Shown here: piece after piece, positions 1-10,268 of the stretch
How the letters are laid out: every line of letters starts with the position of its first letter
How positions within the stretch are numbered: position 1 is the stretch's first letter
Assembly (NCBI RefSeq): GCF_027744825.2
Contig: NW_026527057.1
Coordinates: forward strand, 496,001 to 560,000
DNA length: 64,000 nt
Direction: 5' to 3'
Source: Synchiropus splendidus
Lineage: Eukaryota > Chordata > Actinopteri > Syngnathiformes > Callionymidae
Program-made: the position numbers and the translations under genes
The notes under the pieces: generated by a model
Databases searched by the model: none
What the model saw: the letters and a program-made list of their open reading frames with translations, nothing else
What the model was told of the DNA's origin: nothing

Positions 1-564
1 TTTGGAAAAACACTTCAGACAGTTTAGATTTGATGTGCAACTACTAGAAGGACCCTTTCTGCTATAGTGGGAGGTTAAAATTTCATGTTCTGAAGCTTCC
101 CTGAAAAGTTATGGCACAATGCACAAAAACGCTTTTCAGCCTGAGATAAGGTGGGTTTCGGAACGCCAAACATAAAAGTGTTGATAACTTTGGAAAAACA
201 CTTCAGACAGTTTAGATTTGATATGCAACTACTAGAAAGACCCTTTCTGCTATAGTGGGAGGTTAAAATTTCATGTTCTGAAGCTTCCCTGAAAAGTTAT
301 GGCACAATGCACAAAAACGCTTTTCAGCCTGAGATAAGGTGGGTTTCGGAACGCCAAACATAAAAGTGTTAATAACTTTGGAAAAACACTTCAGACAGTT
401 TAGATTTGATGTGCAACTACTAGAAAGACCCTTTCTGCTATAGTGGGAGGTTAAAATTTCATGTTCTGAAGCTTCCCTGAAAAGTTATGGCGCAATGCAC
501 AAAAACGCTTTTCAGCCTGAGAAAAGGTGGGTTTCGGAACGCCAAACATAAAAGTGTTAATAAC

Positions 565-1313
565 TTTGGAAAAACACTTCAGACAGTTTAGATTTGATGT
601 GCAACTACTAGAAAGACCCTTTCTGCTATAGTGGGAGGTTAAAATTTCATGTTCTGAAGCTTCCCTGAAAAGTTATGGTACAATGCACAAAAACGCTTTT
701 CAGCCTGAGATAAGGTGGGTTTTCCGAACGCCAAACATAAAAGTGTTGATAACTTTCGAAAAACACTTCAGACAGCTTAGATTTGATGTGCACCTACTAG
801 AAAGACCCTTTCTGCTATAGTGGGAGGTTAAAATTTCATGTTCTGAAGCTTCCCTGAAAAGTTATGGCACAATGCGTAAAAACGCTTTTCAGCCTGAGAT
901 AAGGTGGGTTTCGGAACGCCAAACATAAGTGTTAATAACTTTGGAAAAACACTTCAGACAGTTTAGATTTGATGTGCAACTACTAGAAAGACCCTTTCTG
1001 CTATAGTGGGAGGTTAAAATTTCATGTTCTGAAGCTTCCCTGAAAAGTTATGGCACAATGCACAAAAACGCTTTTCAGCCTGAGATAAGGTGGGTTTCGG
1101 AACGCCAAACCTAAAAGTGTTGATAACTTTTGAAAAACACTTCAGACAGCTTAGATTTGATGTGCAACTACTAGAAAGACCCTTTCTGCTATAGTGGGAG
1201 GTTAAAATTTCATGTTCTGAAGCTTCCCTGAAAAGTTATGGCACAATGCACAAAAACGCTTTTCAGCCTGAGATAAGGTGGGTTTCGGAACGCCAAACAT
1301 AAGTGTTGATAAC
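565..1313 (+). repeat. Length-variable monomers (189, 186, 188, 186 bp)
   Basis: Near the left edge three of four neighbouring monomers deviate from 188 bp. The copy at 565-753 has one extra base and an altered GGGTTTTCCGAACG near 715-730. The copies at 754-939 and 1128-1313 both lack two bases in their tails, reading CCAAACATAAGTG instead of CCAAACATAAAAGTG near 926 and 1300. The same deletion in two alternate monomers suggests a two-monomer duplication or conversion of a single mutant. Confidence 0.9.
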
Positions 1314-3490
1314 TTTGGAAAAACACTTCAGACAGTTTAGATTTGATGTGCAACTACTAGAAAGACCCTTTCTGCTATAGTGGGAGGTTAAAATTTCATG
1401 TTCTGAAGCTTCCCTGAAAAGTTATGGCACAATGCACAAAAACGCTTTTCAGCCTGAGATAAGGTGGGTTTCGGAACGCCAAACATAAAAGTGTTGATAA
1501 CTTTTGAAAAACACTTCAGACAGCTTAGATTTGATGTGCAACTACTAGAAAGACCCTTTCTGCTATAGTGGGAGGTTAAAATTTCATGTTCTGAAGCTTC
1601 CCTGAAAAGTTATGGCACAATGCACAAAAACGCTTTTCAGCCTGAGATAAGGTGGGTTTCGGAACGCCAAACATAAAAGTGTTAATAACTTTGGAAAAAC
1701 ACTTCAGACAGTTTAGATTTGATGTGCAACTACTAGAAAGACCCTTTCTGCTATAGTGGGAGGTTAAAATTTCATGTTCTGAAGCTTCCCTGAAAAGTTA
1801 TGGCACAATGCACAAAAACGCTTTTCAGCCTGAGATAAGGTGTGTTTCGGAACGCCAAACATAAAAGTGTTAATAACTTTGGAAAAACACTTCAGACAGT
1901 TTAGATTTGATGTGCAACTACTAGAAAGACCCTTTCTGCTATAGTGGGAGGTTAAAATTTCATGTTCTGAAGCTTCCCTGAAAAGTTATGGCACTATGCA
2001 CAAAAACGCTTTTCAGCCTGAGATAAGGTGGGTTTCGGAACGCCAAACATAAAAGTGTTGATAACTTTCGAAAAACACTTCAGACAGCTTAGATTTGATG
2101 TGCACCTACTAGAAAGACCCTTTCTGCTATAGTGGGAGGTTAAAATTTCATGTTCTGAAGCTTCCCTGAAAAGTTATGGCACAATGCACAAAAACGCTTT
2201 TCAGCCTGAGATAAGGTGGGTTTCGGAACGCCAAACATAAAAGTGTTAATAACTTTGGAAAAACACTTCAGACAGTTTAGATTTGATGTGCAACTACTAG
2301 AAAGACCCTTTCTGCTATAGTGGGAGGTTAAAATTTCATGTTCTGAAGCTTCCCTGAAAAGTTATGGCACAATGCACAAAAACGCTTTTCAGCCTGAGAT
2401 AAGGTGGGTTTCGGAACGCCAAACATAAAAGTGTTGATAACTTTTGAAAAACACTTCAGACAGCTTAGATTTGATGTGCAACTACTAGAAAGACCCTTTC
2501 TGCTATAGTGGGAGGTTAAAATTTCATGTTCTGAAGCTTCCCTGAAAAGTTATGGCACAATGCACAAAAACGCTTTTCAGCCTGAGATAAGGTGGGTTTC
2601 GGAACGCCAAACATAAAAGTGTTAATAACTTTGGAAAAACACTTCAGACAGTTTAGATTTGATGTGCAACTACTAGAAAGACCCTCTCTGCTATAGTGGG
2701 AGGTTAAAATTTCATGTTCTGAAGCTTCCCTGAAAAGTTATGGCACAATGCACAAAAACGCTTTTCAGCCTGAGATAAGGTGTGTTTCGGAACGCCAAAC
2801 ATAAAAGTGTTAATAACTTTGGAAAAACACTTCAGACAGTTTAGATTTGATGTGCAACTACTAGAAAGACCCTTTCTGCTATAGTGGGAGGTTAAAATTT
2901 CATGTTCTGAAGCTTCCCTGAAAAGTTATGGCACTATGCACAAAAACGCTTTTCAGCCTGAGATAAGGTGGGTTTCGGAACGCCAAACATAAAAGTGTTG
3001 ATAACTTTCGAAAAACACTTCAGACAGCTTAGATTTGATGTGCACCTACTAGAAAGACCCTTTCTGCTATAGTGGGAGGTTAAAATTTCATGTTCTGAAG
3101 CTTCCCTGAAAAGTTATGGCACAATGCACAAAAACGCTTTTCAGCCTGAGATAAGGTGGGTTTCGGAACGCCAAACATAAAAGTGTTAATAACTTTGGAA
3201 AAACACTTCAGACAGTTTAGATTTGATGTGCAACTACTAGAAAGACCCTTTCTGCTATAGCGGGAGGTTAAAATTTCATGTTCTGAAGCTTCCCTGAAAA
3301 GTTATGGCACAATGCACAAAAACGCTTTTCAGCCTGAGATAAGGTGGGTTTCGGAACGCCAAACATAAAAGTGTTGATAACTTTTGAAAAACACTTCAGA
3401 CAGCTTAGATTAGATGTGCAACTACTAGAAAGACCCTTTCTGCTATAGTGGGAGGTTAAAATTTCATGTTCTGAAGCTTCCCTGAAAAGT
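1314..3490 (+). repeat. Five-monomer higher-order repeat (940 bp), 2.3 copies
   Basis: Copies run 1314-2253, 2254-3193 and a partial one from 3194. Shared markers recur at 940-base spacing: type D starts at 1502, 2442 and 3382; TGTGTTTCGG at 1841 and 2781; GGCACTATGC near 1990 and 2930; type B monomers at 2066 and 3006. Copies 1 and 2 differ at one position I noticed (2686, CCCTTTCT to CCCTCTCT). Copy 3 has private changes at 3261 (ATAGCGGG) and near 3411 (GATTAGATG). After 3,490 the phase jumps: GGCACTATGC comes 564 bases after its previous copy instead of 940, so two monomers were lost or another repeat took over. Confidence 0.88.
1502..1689 (+). repeat. Type D satellite monomer (exemplar)
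   Basis: A third recurrent haplotype: it starts TTTTGAAAA, has CAGCTTAG like type B, but GTGCAACTAC and ATGCACAAAA like type A. Further copies start at 1128, 2442, 3382 and near 7511, 9391, 44345, 49985, 51305, 55253, 56945, 61457, 62773 and 63525. It may be a recombinant of A and B in which CpG at the start (TTCG) became TTTG, or an intermediate between them. The direction of change cannot be settled from this window. Confidence 0.85.
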
Positions 3491-3945
3491 TATGGCACTA
3501 TGCACAAAAACGCTTTTCAGCCTGAGATAAGGTGGGTTTCGGAACGCCAAACATAAAAGTGTTGATAACTTTCGAAAAACACTTCAGACAGCTTAGATTT
3601 GATGTGCACCTACTTGAAAGACCCTTTCTGCTATAGTGGGAGGTTAAAATTTCATGTACTGAAGCTTCCCTGAAAAGTTATGCCACAATGCACAAAAACG
3701 CTTTTCAGCCTGAGATAAGGTGGGTTTCGGAACGCCAAACATAAAAGTGTTAATAACTTTGGAAAAACACTTCAGACAGTTTAGATTTGATGTGCACCTA
3801 CTAGAAAGACCCTTTCTGCTATAGTGGGAGGTTAAAATTTCATGTTCTGAAGCTTCCCTGAAAAGTTATGGCACAATGCACAAAAACGCTTTTCAGCCTG
3901 AGATAAGGTGGGTTTCGGAACGCCAAACATAAAAGTGTTGATAAC

Positions 3946-4133
3946 TTTCGAAAAACACTTCAGACAGCTTAGATTTGATGTGCACCTACTAGAAAGACCC
4001 TTTCTGCTATAGTGGGAGGTTAAAATTTCATGTTCTGAAGCTTCCCTGAAAAGTTATGGCACAATGCGTAAAAACGCTTTTCAGCCTGAGATAAGGTGGG
4101 TTTCGGAACGCCAAACATAAAAGTGTTGATAAC
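3946..4133 (+). repeat. Type B satellite monomer (exemplar)
   Basis: This copy carries a linked set of differences from type A: TTTCGAAAA instead of TTTGGAAAA at the start (making a TTCGAA palindrome at 2-7), CAGCTTAG instead of CAGTTTAG, GTGCACCTAC instead of GTGCAACTAC, and ATGCGTAAAA instead of ATGCACAAAA. The preceding monomer ends in GTGTTGATAAC rather than GTGTTAATAAC. These states travel together across the window, so type B is a real subfamily. It has five CpG sites against three in type A. Some B copies keep GCAC (for example 3006-3193), so linkage of the GCGT state is incomplete. Confidence 0.93.
4066..4077. other. Type B-specific dyad GCGT-AAAA-ACGC (exemplar)
   Basis: In type B monomers positions 121-132 read GCGT, AAAA, ACGC, giving 4-bp perfect arms around a 4-base loop. 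Type A has GCAC in the left arm and lacks the dyad. The B state also adds a CpG. Many copies occur across the window, spaced by the higher-order units. Confidence 0.85.
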
Positions 4134-4178
4134 TTTGGAAAAACACTTCAGACAGTTTAGATTTGATGTGCAACTACT

Positions 4179-4193
4179 AGAAAGACCCTTTCT
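4179..4193. other. Compact inverted repeat AGAAAG-ACC-CTTTCT (exemplar copy)
   Basis: Monomer positions 46-51 and 55-60 are perfect reverse complements around a 3-base loop. The common GACTCTTTCT variant changes only the loop (ACC to ACT). Other variants break an arm without a compensating change: CCCCTTCT near 7,008, CCCGTTCT near 43,840 and GAACGACCC near 22,970. It is present in most of the 340 monomers, and extrusion as a hairpin is possible. Confidence 0.85.
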
Positions 4194-4224
4194 GCTATAG
4201 TGGGAGGTTAAAATTTCATGTTCT

Positions 4225-4232
4225 GAAGCTTC
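4225..4232. other. Perfect 8-bp palindrome GAAGCTTC (HindIII site)
   Basis: Monomer positions 92-99 form a perfect palindrome containing AAGCTT. It recurs in nearly every monomer, so HindIII would cut the array into a 188-bp ladder. Rare losses are AAGTTTCCC near 45,194 and 50,082, and GAAGCGTCC near 55,535. Confidence 0.92.
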
Positions 4233-4233
4233 C

Positions 4234-4272
4234 CTGAAAAGTTATGGCACAATGCACAAAAACGCTTTTCAG
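4234..4272. other. Inverted repeat CTGAAAAG / CTTTTCAG, 23-base spacer (exemplar)
   Basis: Monomer positions 101-108 and 132-139 are perfect 8-bp reverse complements. The spacer holds GTTATGGCAC and the A/B-variable GCAC/GCGT site. Arm-breaking variants exist (CTGTAAAG near 8,183; CTCAAAGG near 24,337, 28,661 and 34,860) without matching changes in the other arm. Confidence 0.85.
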
Positions 4273-4308
4273 CCTGAGATAAGGTGGGTTTCGGAACGCC
4301 AAACATAA

Positions 4309-4336
4309 AAGTGTTAATAACTTTGGAAAAACACTT
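4309..4336. other. Inverted repeat AAGTGTT / AACACTT across the monomer junction
   Basis: Positions 176-182 of one monomer and 9-15 of the next are perfect 7-bp reverse complements separated by 14 bases. The spacer contains the main subtype-defining bases (GTTA/GTTG, TTTGG/TTTCG/TTTTG), so the most variable positions sit in the loop. The monomers near 5,251 and 5,627 (AAACTGTT) break it. Confidence 0.82.
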
Positions 4337-6430
4337 CAGACAGTTTAGATTTGATGTGCAACTACTAGAAAGACCCTTTCTGCTATAGTGGGAGGTGAAA
4401 ATTTCATGTTCTGAAGCTTCCCTGTAAATTTATGGCACAATGCACAAAAACGCTTTTCAGCCTGAGATAAGGTGGGTTTCGGAACGCCAAACATAAAAGT
4501 GTTGATAACTTTCGAAAAACACTTCAGACAGCTTAGATTTGATGTGCACCTACAAGAAAGACCCTTTCTGCTATAGTGGGAGGTTCAAATTTCATGTTCT
4601 GAAGCTTCCCTGAAAAGTTATGGCACAATGCGTAAAAACGCTTTCCAGCCTGAGATAAGGTGGGTTTCGGAACGCCGAACATAAAAGTGTTGATAACTTT
4701 GGAAAAACACTTCAGACAGTTTAAGATTTGATGTGCAACTACTAGAAAGACTCTTTCTGCTATAGTGGGAGGTTAAAATTTCATGTTCTGAAGCTTCCCT
4801 GAAAAGTTATGGCACAATGCACAAAAACGCTTTTCAGCCTGAGATAAGGTGGGTTTCGGAACGTCAAACATAAAAGTGTTAATAACTTTGGAAAAACACT
4901 TCAGACAGTTTAGATTTGATGTGCAACTACTAGAAAGACCCTTTCTGCTATAGTGGGAGGTTAAAATTTCATGTTCTGAAGCTTCCCTGAAAAGTTATGG
5001 CACAATGCACAAAAACGCTTTTCAGCCTGAGATAAGGTGGGTTTCGGAACGCCAAACATAAAAGTGTTAATAACTTTGGAAAAACACTTCAGACGGTTTA
5101 GATTTGATGTGCAACTACTAGAAAGACCCTTTCTGCTATAGTGGGAGGTTAAAATTTCATGTTCTGAAGCTTCCCTGAAAAGTTATGGCACAATGCACAA
5201 AAACGCTTTTCAGCCTGAGATAAGGTGGGTTTCGGAACGCCAAACATAAAACTGTTGATAACTTTCGAAAAACACTTCAGAGAGCTTAGATTTGATGTGC
5301 ACCTACTAGAAAGACCCTTTCTGCTATAGTGGGAGGTTAAAATTTCATGTTCTGAAGCTTCCCTGAAAAGTTATGGCACAATGCACAAAAACGCTTTTCA
5401 GCCTGAGATAAGGTGGGTTTCGGAACGCCAAACATAAAAGTGTTAATAACTTTGGAAAAACACTTCAGACAGTTTAGATTTGATGTGCAACTACTAGAAA
5501 GACCCTTTCTGCTATAGTGGGAGGTTAAAATTTCATGTTCTGAAGCTTCCCTGAAAAGTTATGGCACAATGCACAAAAACGCTTTTCAGCCTGAGATAAG
5601 GTGGGTTTCGGAACGCCAAACATAAAACTGTTGATAACTTTCGAAAAACACTTCAGAAAGCTTAGATTTGATGTGCACCGACTAGAAAGACCCTTTCTGC
5701 TATAGTGGGCGGTTAAAATTTCATGTTCTGAAGCTTCCCTGAAAAGTTATGGCACAATGCGTAAAAACGCTTTTCAGCCTGAGATAAGGTGGGTTTCGGA
5801 ACGCCAAACATAAAAGTGTTGATAACTTTCGAAAAACACTTCAGACAGCTTAGATTTGATGTGCACCTACTAGAAAGACCCTTTCTGCTATAGTGGGAGG
5901 TTAAAATTTCATGTTCTGAAGCTTCCCTGAAAAGTTATGGCACAATGCACAAAAACGCTTTTCAGCCTGAGATAAGGTGGGTTTCGGAACGCCAAACATA
6001 AAAGTGTTGATAACTTTCGAAAAACACTTCAGACAGCTTAGATTTGATGTGCACCTACTAGAAAGACCCTTTCTGCTATAGTGGGAGGTTAAAATTTCAT
6101 GTTCTGAAGCTTCCCTGAAAAGTTATGGCACAATGCGTAAAAACGCTTTTCAGCCTGAGATAAGGTGGGTTTCGGAACGCCAAACATAAAAGTGTTGATA
6201 ACTTTCGAAAAACACTTCAGACAGCTTAGATTTGATGTGCACCTACTAGAAAGACCCTTTCTGCTATAGTGGGAGGTTAAAATTTCATGTTCTGAAGCTT
6301 CCCTGAAAAGTTATGGCACAATGCACAAAAACGCTTTTCAGCCTGAGATAAGGTGGGTTTCGGAACGCCAAACATAAAAGTGTTAATAACTTTGGAAAAA
6401 CACTTCAGACAGTTTAGATTTGATGTGCAA

Positions 6431-9400
6431 CTACTAGAAAGACCCTTTCTGCTATAGTGGGAGGTTAAAATTTCATGTTCTGAAGCTTCCCTGAAAAGTT
6501 ATGGCACAATGCACAAAAACGCTTTTCAGCCTGAGATAAGGTGTGTTTCGGAACGCCAAACATAAAAGTGTTAATAACTTTGGAAAAACACTTCAGACAG
6601 TTTAGATTTGATGTGCAACTACTAGAAAGACCCTTTCTGCTATAGTGGGAGGTTAAAATTTCATGTTCTGAAGCTTCCCTGAAAAGTTATGGCACAATGC
6701 ACAAAAACGCTTTTCAGCCTGAGATAAGGTGGGTTTCGGAACGCCAAACATAAAAGTGTTAATAACTTTGGAAAAAAACTTCAGACAGTTTAGATTTGAT
6801 GTGCAACTACTAGAAAGACCCTTTCTGCTATAGTGGGAGGTTAAAATTTCATGTTCTGAAGCTTCCCTGAAAAGTTATGGCACAATGCACAAAAACGCTT
6901 TTCAGCCTGAGATAAGGTGGGTTTCGGAACGCCAAACATAAAAGTGTTGATAACTTTCGAAAAACACTTCAGACAGCTTAGATTTGATGTGCACCTACTA
7001 GAAAGACCCCTTCTGCTATAGTGGGAGGTTAAAATTTCATGTTCTGAAGCTTCCCTGAAAAGTTATGGCACAATGCGTAAAAACGCTTTTCAGCCTGAGA
7101 TAAGGTGGGTTTCGGAACGCCAAACATAAAAGTGTTGATAACTTAGGAAAAACACTTCAGACAGTTTAGATTTGATGTGCAACTACTAGAAAGACCCTTT
7201 CTGCTATAATGGGAGGTTAAAATTTCATGTTCTGAAGCTTCCCTGAAAAGTTATGGCACAATGCACAAAAACGCTTTTCAGCCTGAGATAAGGTGGGTTT
7301 CGGAACGCCAAACATAAAAGTGTTGATAACTTTGGAAAAACACTTCAGACAGCTTAGATTTGATGTGCAACTACTAGAAAGACCCTTTCTGCTATAGTGG
7401 GAGGTTAAAATTTCATGTTCTGAAGCTTCCCTGAAAAGTTATGGCACAATGCACAAAAACGCTTTTCAGCCTGAGATAAGGTGGGTTTCGGAACGCCAAA
7501 CATAAAAGTGTTGATAACTTTTGAAAAACACTTCAGACAGCTTAGATTTGATGTGCAACTACTAGAAAGACCCTTTCTGCTATAGTGGGAGGTTAAAATT
7601 TCATGTTCTGTAGCTTCCCTGAAAAGTTATGGCACAATGCACAAAAACGCTTTTCAGCCTGAGATAAGGTGGGTTTCGGAACGCCAAACATAAAAGTGTT
7701 GATAACTTTCGAAAAACACTTCAGACAGCTTAGATTTGATGTGCACCTACTAGAAAGACCCTTTCTGCTATAGTGGGAGGTTAAAATTTCATGTTCTGAA
7801 GCTTCCCTGAAAAGTTATGGCACAATGCACAAAAACGCTTTTCAGCCTGAGATAAGGTGGGTTTCGGAACGCCAAACATAAAAGTGTTGATAACTTTCGA
7901 AAAACACTTCAGACAGCTTAGATTTGATGTGCACCTACTAGAAAGACCCTTTCTGCTATGGTGGGAGGTTAAAATTTCATGTTCTGAAGCTTCCCTGAAA
8001 AGTTATGGCACAATGCGTAAAAACGCTTTTCAGCCTGAGATAAGGTGGGTTTCGGAACGCCAAACATAAAAGTGTTGATAACTTTGGAAAAACACTTCAG
8101 ACAGCTTAGATTAGATGTGCAACTACTAGAAAGACCCTTTCTGCTATAGTGGGAGGTTAAAATTTCATGTTCTGAAGCTTCCCTGTAAAGTTATGGCACT
8201 ATGCACAAAAACGCTTTTCAGCCTGAGATAAGGTGGGTTTCGGAACGCCAAACATAAAAGTGTTGATAACTTTCGAAAAACACTTCAGACAGCTTAGATT
8301 TGATGTGCACCTACTAGAAAGACCCTTTCTGCTATAGTGGGAGGTTAAAATTTCATGTTCTGAAGCTTCCCTGAAAAGTTATGGCACAATGCACAAAAAC
8401 GCTTTTCAGCCTGAGATAAGGTGTGTTTCGGAACGCCAAACATAAAAGTGTTAATAACTTTGGAAAAACACTTCAGACAGTTTAGATTTGATGTGCAACT
8501 ACTAGAAAGACCCTTTCTGCTATAGTGGGAGGTTAAAATTTCATGTTCTGAAGCTTCCCTGAAAAGTTATGGCACAATGCACAAAAACGCTTTTCAGCCT
8601 GAGATAAGGTGGGTTTCGGAACGCCAAACATAAAAGTGTTAATAACTTTGGAAAAAAACTTCAGACAGTTTAGATTTGATGTGCAACTACTAGAAAGACC
8701 CTTTCTGCTATAGTGGGAGGTTAAAATTTCATGTTCTGAAGCTTCCCTGAAAAGTTATGGCACAATGCACAAAAACGCTTTTCAGCCTGAGATAAGGTGG
8801 GTTTCGGAACGCCAAACATAAAAGTGTTGATAACTTTCGAAAAACACTTCAGACAGCTTAGATTTGATGTGCACCTACTAGAAAGACCCCTTCTGCTATA
8901 GTGGGAGGTTAAAATTTCATGTTCTGAAGCTTCCCTGAAAAGTTATGGCACAATGCGTAAAAACGCTTTTCAGCCTGAGATAAGGTGGGTTTCGGAACGC
9001 CAAACATAAAAGTGTTGATAACTTAGGAAAAACACTTCAGACAGTTTAGATTTGATGTGCAACTACTAGAAAGACCCTTTCTGCTATAATGGGAGGTTAA
9101 AATTTCATGTTCTGAAGCTTCCCTGAAAAGTTATGGCACAATGCACAAAAACGCTTTTCAGCCTGAGATAAGGTGGGTTTCGGAACGCCAAACATAAAAG
9201 TGTTGATAACTTTGGAAAAACACTTCAGACAGCTTAGATTTGATGTGCAACTACTAGAAAGACCCTTTCTGCTATAGTGGGAGGTTAAAATTTCATGTTC
9301 TGAAGCTTCCCTGAAAAGTTATGGCACAATGCACAAAAACGCTTTTCAGCCTGAGATAAGGTGGGTTTCGGAACGCCAAACATAAAAGTGTTGATAACTT

Positions 9401-10268
9401 TTGAAAAACACTTCAGACAGCTTAGATTTGATGTGCAACTACTAGAAAGACCCTTTCTGCTATAGTGGGAGGTTAAAATTTCATGTTCTGTAGCTTCCCT
9501 GAAAAGTTATGGCACAATGCACAAAAACGCTTTTCAGCCTGAGATAAGGTGGGTTTCGGAACGCCAAACATAAAAGTGTTGATAACTTTCGAAAAACACT
9601 TCAGACAGCTTAGATTTGATGTGCACCTACTAGAAAGACCCTTTCTGCTATAGTGGGAGGTTAAAATTTCATGTTCTGAAGCTTCCCTGAAAAGTTATGG
9701 CACAATGCACAAAAACGCTTTTCAGCCTGAGATAAGGTGGGTTTCGGAACGCCAAACATAAAAGTGTTGATAACTTTCGAAAAACACTTCAGACAGCTTA
9801 GATTTGATGTGCACCTACTAGAAAGACCCTTTCTGCTATGGTGGGAGGTTAAAATTTCATGTTCTGAAGCTTCCCTGAAAAGTTATGGCACAATGCGTAA
9901 AAACGCTTTTCAGCCTGAGATAAGGTGGGTTTCGGAACGCCAAACATAAAAGTGTTGATAACTTTGGAAAAACACTTCAGACAGCTTAGATTAGATGTGC
10001 AACTACTAGAAAGACCCTTTCTGCTATAGTGGGAGGTTAAAATTTCATGTTCTGAAGCTTCCCTGTAAAGTTATGGCACTATGCACAAAAACGCTTTTCA
10101 GCCTGAGATAAGGTGGGTTTCGGAACGCCAAACATAAAAGTGTTGATAACTTTCGAAAAACACTTCAGACAGCTTAGATTTGATGTGCACCTACTAGAAA
10201 GACCCTTTCTGCTATAGTGGGAGGTTAAAATTTCATGTTCTGAAGCTTCCCTGAAAAGTTATGGCACA
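6431..10268 (+). repeat. Ten-monomer tandem duplication (1,880 bp unit)
   Basis: Bases 6431-8388 reappear at 8311-10268 at an offset of 1,880 (10 x 188), with no mismatch at the markers checked. Shared private markers include TGTGTTTCGG (6541/8421), GAAAAAAACT (near 6771/8651), CCCCTTCT (near 7008/8888), ACTTAGGAAA (7141/9021), CTATAATGGG (near 7204/9084), TTCTGTAGC (near 7606/9486), CTATGGTGGG (near 7956/9836) and GATTAGATG (near 8109/9989). Identity begins inside a monomer, at the CAAC/CACC position of 6430/8310, and ends at GGCACAAT versus GGCACATT, as expected for unequal crossing-over out of monomer register boundaries. Confidence 0.92.

Larger units (their letters stand above)
4134..4321 (+). 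repeat. Type A satellite monomer (consensus exemplar)
   Basis: This copy matches the majority monomer. Diagnostic states by monomer position are TTTGG at 1-5, CAGTTTAG at 19-26, GTGCAACTAC at 35-44, CTTTCT at 55-60, the HindIII site AAGCTT at 93-98, GTTATGGCAC at 108-117, GCACAAAAAC at 121-130, TTTCGGAACG at 156-165 and GTGTTAATAAC at 178-188. It has three CpG sites (130-131, 159-160, 164-165). No open frame crosses it on the + strand, because CTATAG at 62-67 places a TAG stop in the frame used by the rare open-frame variants. Confidence 0.95.
3490..6430 (+). repeat. Irregular type A / type B monomer stretch
   Basis: Satellite monomers without a clear long higher-order period. A monomer at 4698-4886 is 189 bp because of an added A near 4722 (GTTTAAGATTTG). 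Near 5250 and 5627 two type B monomers share AAACTGTTGATAAC and lie 376 bases apart, showing a two-monomer duplication; the first then reads CAGAGAGCTT and the second CAGAAAGCTT. Type B copies are dense at 5639, 5827, 6015 and 6203. No unique sequence or gene is present. Confidence 0.85.

Noticed and set aside
61..75. TATAGTGGGAGG as a promoter or ribosome binding site
   Set aside because: TATAG and GGGAGG occur in nearly every monomer with no downstream open frame. In a eukaryotic-looking satellite this is chance composition.
3255..3270. Possible CENP-B box at ATAGCGGGA, and a similar ATAACGGGA near 59,453
   Set aside because: The CENP-B box needs TTCG, four bases, A, two bases, then CGGG. 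Here the upstream part reads TTCT and the fixed A is T. The consensus TTTCGGAACGCC also lacks the CGGG part.
7857..8069. Open frame of 70 codons on the + strand, with identical or similar ones at 9737-9949, 17808-18020 and 60479-60691
   Set aside because: It starts at GTG within the repeat and is just over one monomer long. It is open only because CTATAG lost its stop (CTATGG, CTTAAG or CTAAAG). The copies at 7857 and 9737 are the same duplicated segment. As 188 is not a multiple of 3, the frame shifts in each monomer, and no known domain is visible.
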